Source: Desulfobacteraceae bacterium UBA2771 (GTDB lineage: Bacteria; Desulfobacterota; Desulfobacteria; Desulfobacterales; Desulfosarcinaceae). From it: 9,845 nt of DNA. Below the pieces are notes generated by a model. That model was not told the origin of the DNA, made no database searches, and was given only the letters and a program-made list of their open reading frames with translations. Each line of letters begins with the position of its first letter. Position 1 is the first letter of the stretch. The DNA lies in assembly GCA_002352605.1 (NCBI GenBank), contig DEIP01000096.1, positions 3,855 through 13,699 on the forward strand, written 5' to 3'. This document shows, one piece after another, positions 5,562 through 9,845 of this stretch. The position numbers and the translations under genes are program-made.

Positions 5562-6929
5562 ATGACAAAACACACCCCGGATCTGTTTAAGAATCGAAGC
5601 ACGACGCAGGAGTTCCTCTTCTCCCATTCAGATGACATTATCGACCACGGCGACTCACAGGAAGTCTCAGCCGGCAAAGACGATGCCACTTCCGCCCCCC
5701 TCGGCACCCTCTTTCCCGACATGCTTGACCGACAGGGGCTGGCCCGTGCCATCGCCACCCACATGGCATCCGCCGCCACGCTCGTTGCCATGGCGGTCAG
5801 GATTGAGTGGCCGGCCGCGAAGAGATCGGACGATGGAAAGGAAACAGACATTGCCCAAGATACCCTGACGCCGATCGCCACCTTTTGCCGGGCTCATGAC
5901 GGCACCTGGGCACGCATCGGTCGTGCTCGGATTGCCTGCGTATTTCCCCACCTTAGCGAGACCGATGGGCAGGTGCTGGCCCAAGGTCTGTTAAACGCTT
6001 TTTCCGACGCACGGCTCTCACCGGTCAACATCGGCCTTGCCGCCTACCCGTCGACCAACTACGCCCGCAGCCAAATCGTGAAGAATGCGGAAAAGGCCCT
6101 TGAACATGCCGATTTTTTCGGTCCCGGAACCATTACCGGCTTCGATGCGGTGAGCCTCAACATCAGCGGGGACCGCCACTACCAGGCCGGCGATGTCACC
6201 GGTGCCATCGATGAGTATAAAAGGGGATTGCTGCTTGACCCGGTGGACGTGAACCTGCATAACAGCCTGGGGGTCTGCTATGGGGTCTTGAAGGATTACG
6301 ACAATGCCCTGACCGCTTTTGAAAATGCCATCTGGCTGGCACCGGAAGAGATAATGGCCATCTACAACAAAGGTTATATCCTCCTGCTCAAAGGGCGTCG
6401 GGAACAGGCGCTGGAATGTTTCCTGGCGGCCGACACCCGCGAGCCGAATGTTTTTGAAGTGATCTTTCATATCGGCCAGACGTTCATGAAAATGGGTGCC
6501 ACCGAAAAAGCCAGACCATACCTCGAGGAGGCCACCCATACCAACAGCCGATCCGGACCGGCATTTAAAAGTCTCGGCGCCTGTCTGAACGAATTGGGGC
6601 TGACCAAGGAGGCCATCCAGGCCTATAAGCACGCAGTAAAAATAAACCCCGTCGACGCTGAATCACTCTCGACCTTGGGGCGGTTATACGTCCACCGGGA
6701 AGAAAGCCCGGATGTGGCCGCGGTGCTCTGCAAACAAAGTGTTCGGCTCTCCCCGGACAACGGTCTATTCAGACACCGCCTGGGCCACGCCTACCTGCAC
6801 CAGGGAAAACTGGACCGTGCATTGGCAGAATTTGAACGGGCCGAGGGCCTGGGTCATGACAGCCAAGCACAGATCGATGCGACGCAAAGCCGGATGATGG
6901 CCGCCAAGGCATCCCGAGAGACCGCCTGA
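5562..6929 (+). CDS. Degenerate GGDEF-like domain plus tetratricopeptide repeats
   Basis: A protein of 455 aa. Residues 1-60 are polar and unrecognised. Residues 60-197 look like a worn GGDEF (diguanylate cyclase) fold. The site where GGDEF would lie reads IGRARIACVFP (119-129), so the catalytic signature is gone, but the later VNIGLAAYPS (155-164) and the KNAEKALEHADFFGPG helix (174-189) keep the family pattern. From about 203 to 433 there are six to seven TPR units, with the clearest at 233-266 (LGVCYGVLKDYDNALTAFEN...LAPEE), 334-367 and 402-433. It lacks a signal peptide and membrane helices, so it is probably a cytosolic scaffold or effector-binding protein. The ATG follows the selA stop by 4 nt with a GAGAGAGGG ribosome site inside the selA end, which indicates translational coupling. 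The frame is open for 99 codons upstream inside selA, but that is overlap only. No enzymatic role is claimed. Confidence 0.85.
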   Translation: MTKHTPDLFKNRSTTQEFLFSHSDDIIDHGDSQEVSAGKDDATSAPLGTLFPDMLDRQGLARAIATHMASAATLVAMAVRIEWPAAKRSDDGKETDIAQDTLTPIATFCRAHDGTWARIGRARIACVFPHLSETDGQVLAQGLLNAFSDARLSPVNIGLAAYPSTNYARSQIVKNAEKALEHADFFGPGTITGFDAVSLNISGDRHYQAGDVTGAIDEYKRGLLLDPVDVNLHNSLGVCYGVLKDYDNALTAFENAIWLAPEEIMAIYNKGYILLLKGRREQALECFLAADTREPNVFEVIFHIGQTFMKMGATEKARPYLEEATHTNSRSGPAFKSLGACLNELGLTKEAIQAYKHAVKINPVDAESLSTLGRLYVHREESPDVAAVLCKQSVRLSPDNGLFRHRLGHAYLHQGKLDRALAEFERAEGLGHDSQAQIDATQSRMMAAKASRETA

Positions 6930-6946
6930 GGCACCGTTTGATCGGC

Positions 6947-6972
6947 GGGCTTGATGATTTCTCGTCAAGCCT
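6947..6972 (+). terminator. 11-bp stem-loop after the selA gene set, no U tract
   Basis: GGGCTTGATGA (6947-6957) pairs with TCGTCAAGCCT (6962-6972) around a TTTC loop, with two G-U pairs. It starts 17 nt after the stop of the TPR gene, where a terminator would be expected. It is followed by TGGCCGG-type sequence rather than a T run, so it is not a classical intrinsic terminator. It may instead protect the 3' end or act with Rho. Confidence 0.4.
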
Positions 6973-6986
6973 GGCCGGCACAGAGG

Positions 6987-7014
6987 TTGTTAACAGCCCT
7001 TTCGTGCTTATACT
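6987..7014 (+). promoter_or_regulatory. Sigma-70-type promoter for fmdB-hemC-cobA/hemD
   Basis: TTGTTA at 6987-6992 (four of six matches to TTGACA) and TATACT at 7009-7014 (five of six matches to TATAAT) are separated by 16 bp. The expected start is near 7021, just before a TCGCGA palindrome. It lies between two same-strand gene sets, in the only gap large enough for a promoter. No operator was identified. Confidence 0.55.
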
Positions 7015-7020
7015 AACCCT

Positions 7021-7148
7021 TTTCGCGAGCGCCTTTCCCGGCCGCCGGTAACGGAGGAGACGGACCGACTGAAGTCAGAAACAACCTTACGGTGGCTTTT
7101 CTCAGAGGCCCACCGCGGGGACAAAATTGAATAAGGAGTGAACCTTCC
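7021..7148 (+). promoter_or_regulatory. Structured leader of about 128 nt ahead of fmdB
   Basis: If transcription begins near 7021 the untranslated leader is unusually long. It contains a GC-rich CCGGCCGCCGG block (7039-7049) and a stem-loop at 7090-7115. In that stem CGGTG+GCTT pairs with AGGC+CACCG, with one bulged C and a TTCTCAG loop. AAGGAG at about 7133-7138 is the fmdB ribosome site, 10 nt before the ATG, and its AAGG can also pair weakly with CCTT just downstream. I do not recognise a known riboswitch class: no cobalamin B12 box, TPP, FMN, glycine or c-di-GMP core motif was seen. A new cis-regulatory RNA is possible but unproven. Confidence 0.35.
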
Positions 7149-7382
7149 ATGCCCATCTATGAGTACCACTGTAACGAATGCGGTCACAATTTTGAATACC
7201 TGGTGCTGGGCGGCAGCCGACCGGATCAGTGCCCCGCCTGTGAAGCCGGCGAGGTCTGCCGACTCATGTCCACCTGCGGCTTCGTCAGCAAGGGCAGCGG
7301 CGGCCAGACAGTAAGCGCCTCGGCCTCATCCACGTCATGCACCGGTTGCAGCGCATCCAGCTGCGCCGGATGTGGCCACTGA
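7149..7382 (+). CDS. FmdB-family zinc ribbon protein
   Basis: A protein of 77 aa. It begins MPIYEYHCNECGHNFEYL, the hallmark of the FmdB/putative regulatory zinc ribbon family. Two CxxC knuckles (Cys8/Cys11 and Cys28/Cys31) bind a metal, presumably zinc. The C-terminal third is Ser/Ala-rich and ends in a second Cys cluster (Cys64, 67, 72, 75) with a final CGH, which could bind another metal. The ATG has AAGGAG 10 nt upstream. The stop TGA overlaps the hemC ATG by one base (TGATG), so the two genes are translationally coupled. The family name comes from a gene near formamidase; its molecular role is not settled. The position before hemC suggests a link to tetrapyrrole supply, but this is inference. 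Confidence 0.9.
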   Translation: MPIYEYHCNECGHNFEYLVLGGSRPDQCPACEAGEVCRLMSTCGFVSKGSGGQTVSASASSTSCTGCSASSCAGCGH

Positions 7383-8320
7383 TGGCCGGCAAAGCCATCA
7401 CCATCGGCACCCGGGGCAGTCGACTGGCCCTGTGGCAGGCCAACTGGGTAAAAGATGCCATCAACCGTCACCATGCGGGTCTCACCATCGAACTGACCAT
7501 CATCAAAACCAAGGGAGACAAGATCCTCGACGTCCCGCTGGCCAAGGTGGGAGGAAAGGGATTGTTCGTCAAGGAGATTGAAGAGGCCCTGCTGGATGGC
7601 GGCATCGATCTGGCGGTACACAGCATGAAAGACATGCCCGCCGACATTCCCGACGGGCTGTGTATCGGCGCGATCCCCAAGCGGGAAGAACCCCGCGATG
7701 TCCTGATCACCCGTAACGAACTGCCCCTGGACCGCCTGAAAAAGGGGGCCCGGGTGGGCACCAGCAGCCTACGCCGTTCGGCCCAGTTGCTGCGTGTACG
7801 CCCCGATATCACCATCGTTCCCTTACGGGGAAACCTGAACACCCGGCTGAGAAAACTGGAAAGTGAATCGCTGGATGCCATCGTGCTGGCCGCCGCCGGT
7901 ATATACCGCCTGGGGCTGGCTGAACGGATTACCCAAGTCTTGGATGAATCGCTCATGCTGCCCGCCGTGGGCCAAGGCGCCCTGTGCATCGAAATCAGGG
8001 AAGCGGACCCACGCATTGCACCGGTGATTGCCGCCCTGGAGGATTTACCCACCCGCCGGGTAGTGATGGGCGAACGGTCGTTCTTAAAACGGCTGGAGGG
8101 CGGCTGTCAGGTTCCCATTGCCGGCCACGGCCGGATCGATGAGAACGGGTACACCCTCACCGGCCTGGTCTGTGATGTGACCGGCGCCCCTATAATCAAA
8201 CAGTCACAAACCGGCCCTGAATCCCGGAGTGAGAGGATCGGTCTGGAGCTGGCCGAAACGCTTCTCTCCATGGGGGCCGCAGAAATCTTGGAAAGACTGA
8301 ACACCGATGCACAGAAATAA
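7382..8320 (+). CDS. hemC: Hydroxymethylbilane synthase (porphobilinogen deaminase)
   Basis: A protein of 312 aa, the normal length. It joins four porphobilinogen units into hydroxymethylbilane, using a covalent dipyrromethane cofactor. ITIGTRGSRLALWQA opens the protein. AVHSMKDMP holds Asp84, the catalytic aspartate. GTSSLRRSAQLL provides pyrrole-carboxylate arginines. LPAVGQGALCIE lies in domain 2, and EGGCQVPIAGHG carries Cys242, the cofactor attachment site. Both Asp84 and Cys242 fall at the E. coli numbering. The ATG in the TGATG overlap with fmdB is preferred to the longer in-frame start at 7337, whose extra 15 residues fall inside fmdB and are not family-like. The gene overlaps the start of cobA/hemD by 14 nt. 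The product passes directly to the HemD domain encoded next. Confidence 0.98.
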   Translation: MAGKAITIGTRGSRLALWQANWVKDAINRHHAGLTIELTIIKTKGDKILDVPLAKVGGKGLFVKEIEEALLDGGIDLAVHSMKDMPADIPDGLCIGAIPKREEPRDVLITRNELPLDRLKKGARVGTSSLRRSAQLLRVRPDITIVPLRGNLNTRLRKLESESLDAIVLAAAGIYRLGLAERITQVLDESLMLPAVGQGALCIEIREADPRIAPVIAALEDLPTRRVVMGERSFLKRLEGGCQVPIAGHGRIDENGYTLTGLVCDVTGAPIIKQSQTGPESRSERIGLELAETLLSMGAAEILERLNTDAQK

Positions 8321-9845
8321 AAGAACGGGCACCGTATTTCTGGTGGGTGCCGGCCCCGGCGACCCCGGCCTGATCACCGTCAAAGGGGTCGAGTGCATTT
8401 CCAGGGCCGATGTGGTCGTGTACGACTATCTGGCATCACCGGCCCTGCTGGCACACGTTAACCCGGATGCGCAAATGATCTACGTGGGCAAAAAGGGCGG
8501 TGACCATACCCTGCCCCAGGATGGGATCAACGATCTGATCGTGGAGAAGGCCAAACGGGGGAACATGGTGGTCCGGCTCAAAGGGGGGGATCCCTTTATC
8601 TTCGGCCGTGGCGGCGAGGAGGCGGAAGTACTCATCGCCGCGGGTATCCCTTTCGAGATCGTCCCGGGTGTCACCGCCGCCATCGGCGCATCGGCCTATG
8701 CGGGCATTCCGCTGACCCACAGAGACTATACATCTGACGTGGCCTTCGTTACCGGCCACGAGGACCCCACCAAAGCCGAGTCCAGCGTCGACTGGAAGGC
8801 ACTGGCAACGGGTATCGGCACCCTGGTCTTCTTCATGGGGGTTAAAAACCTGCCGAGCATCGCCGCCAACCTGGTGGCCAACGGCCGCTCGACGGATACC
8901 CCGGTGGCCGTCATCCGCTGGGGGACCACCCCCAAACAGAAAACCGTGACCGGCACCCTGGACACCATCGTCGACGAAACCCAAAAGGCAGGCATTAAAG
9001 CCCCGGCCATCATCATTGTCGGCGGGGTGGTCAACCTGCGAAAGACCATGCGGTGGTTTGAACGCCGACCGCTGTTGGGCCGCCGCATCGTGGTCACCCG
9101 AGCCCGCGAGCAGGCCAGTGACCTGGTTCGCCAACTGACGGAATTGGGTGCCGAGTGTATCCAATGCCCCACCATTCAAGTGGTGTCACCAGCGGCGTGG
9201 GATAATTTGGACAGGGCCATCGAGGCCATCGACCGATATGACTGGATCGTCTTCACCAGCGTCAATGGCGTCGAATATTTCTTCCGGCGTCTCTTTGAAA
9301 AGGGACTGGACGTACGCGCCCTGGGACACATTCAAACCGCCGCTATCGGCCCGGCCACCGCCGGCCGGCTCATGGCCCGAGGATTGAAAAGCGACATTAT
9401 CCCAAAAAGTTACCGCGCCGAATCCGTGGTGGCGGCCTTTGCCGCCACCACGGTCGAAGGCGCCAAGATTCTGCTGCCCCGGGCCAAGGAGGCCCGTAGC
9501 GTGCTTCCCGTGGAATTGACCCGCATGGGGGCCACCGTGGATGAGGTGACGGTTTACGAAACCCGGCAAGTGGAAAACAACGCCGCCGATTTGGTCACCC
9601 GCCTGGATGCCGGCACCATCGACATGGTCACCTTCACCAGTTCGTCAACTGTGAAAAACTTTCACCGGTTGCTGCCACCGGACCGCGTTGACCATCTCAT
9701 GAAGGGTGTCGCTGTGGCCAGCATCGGTCCCATTACCTCCCAGACGGCCCGTGAGCTTGGTCTTGTGGTAACCATCGAGGCGGAAATGTACACGATTCCC
9801 GGCCTGATTCAAGCCATATTGAGCAATCACCGACCACCCGCAGAG
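8307..9845 (+). CDS. cobA-hemD: Fused uroporphyrinogen-III C-methyltransferase / uroporphyrinogen-III synthase (3' end outside window)
   Basis: Open for 513 codons to the window edge with no stop. Residues 9-245 are a SUMT (CobA) domain: VGAGPGDPGLITVKG, VGKKGGDHTLPQDGIN, VVRLKGGDPFIFGRGGEE (88-105), GVTAAIGASAYAGIPLTHRD (121-140), FFMGVKNL and VIRWGTTPKQKTV. This domain adds two methyl groups from SAM to uroporphyrinogen III to give precorrin-2. Residues 259 to about 505 are a HemD domain beginning RRIVVTRAREQ, with WIVFTSVNGVEYF, AAIGPATA, VTFTSSSTV and a final YTIPGLIQAI. It closes hydroxymethylbilane into uroporphyrinogen III. In sequence order the HemD product feeds the CobA half. The ATG lies inside the hemC end (14-nt overlap) with GGAAAG upstream. 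The visible C-terminus is near the family's usual end, so few codons are missing. This fusion is common in anaerobes such as Desulfobacterota and clostridia. Confidence 0.95.
   Translation, partial: MHRNKRTGTVFLVGAGPGDPGLITVKGVECISRADVVVYDYLASPALLAHVNPDAQMIYVGKKGGDHTLPQDGINDLIVEKAKRGNMVVRLKGGDPFIFGRGGEEAEVLIAAGIPFEIVPGVTAAIGASAYAGIPLTHRDYTSDVAFVTGHEDPTKAESSVDWKALATGIGTLVFFMGVKNLPSIAANLVANGRSTDTPVAVIRWGTTPKQKTVTGTLDTIVDETQKAGIKAPAIIIVGGVVNLRKTMRWFERRPLLGRRIVVTRAREQASDLVRQLTELGAECIQCPTIQVVSPAAWDNLDRAIEAIDRYDWIVFTSVNGVEYFFRRLFEKGLDVRALGHIQTAAIGPATAGRLMARGLKSDIIPKSYRAESVVAAFAATTVEGAKILLPRAKEARSVLPVELTRMGATVDEVTVYETRQVENNAADLVTRLDAGTIDMVTFTSSSTVKNFHRLLPPDRVDHLMKGVAVASIGPITSQTARELGLVVTIEAEMYTIPGLIQAILSNHRPPAE

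Noticed and set aside
8436..9179. Long minus-strand ORF of 247 codons inside cobA/hemD
   Set aside because: Antisense shadow in GC-rich coding DNA; the plus strand is clearly CobA/HemD by motif.

Overview
The window looks like a chromosomal stretch of a moderately GC-rich, anaerobic Desulfobacterota bacterium of Desulfobacterales/Desulfosarcina character. I infer this from gene content and protein style: a CheD-HDOD fusion, selA, an FmdB zinc ribbon with a Cys-rich tail, and a fused cobA/hemD next to hemC. No taxonomic marker gene is present. No phage, IS element, CRISPR array or defence system was seen.

Left part (1-2347). The window opens in the decayed remains of a class I/II PLP aminotransferase, which carries an in-frame TAG and then a frameshift. 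A minus-strand lytic transglycosylase gene ends inside this remnant, so its last codons are the antisense of the dead gene. A perfect 9-bp inverted repeat lies over the transglycosylase ribosome binding site. An intergenic region, a lone tRNA-Trp(CCA) on the plus strand, and a minus-strand nagZ (GH3 beta-N-acetylglucosaminidase) follow. The transglycosylase and nagZ act one after the other in murein turnover, so this looks like a loose cell-wall cluster interrupted by the tRNA.

Middle (2348-6929). A 396-bp gene-free divergent region separates nagZ from a plus-strand three-gene set with 27-nt and 4-nt gaps: a CheD-HDOD fusion, selA (selenocysteine synthase), and a protein with a degenerate GGDEF-like domain followed by TPRs. 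No selB, selD or tRNA-Sec gene is in view. A selenocysteine gene is therefore packed between two signalling-type proteins, and this is the most unusual arrangement here.

Right part (6930-9845). After a hairpin comes a good sigma-70-type promoter and a leader of about 128 nt with a stem-loop. Then come fmdB, hemC (1-nt overlap) and a fused cobA/hemD (14-nt overlap), whose last codons run past the right edge. HemC and the fused HemD make uroporphyrinogen III, and the CobA half methylates it to precorrin-2. Precorrin-2 is the branch point to siroheme (dissimilatory sulfite reductase), to cobalamin and to heme by the siroheme-dependent route, which fits a sulfate reducer.

I did not find a wholly new system. 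The items most worth following are the CheD-HDOD/selA/GGDEF-TPR cluster, the antisense-derived C-terminus of the transglycosylase, and the structured leaders.
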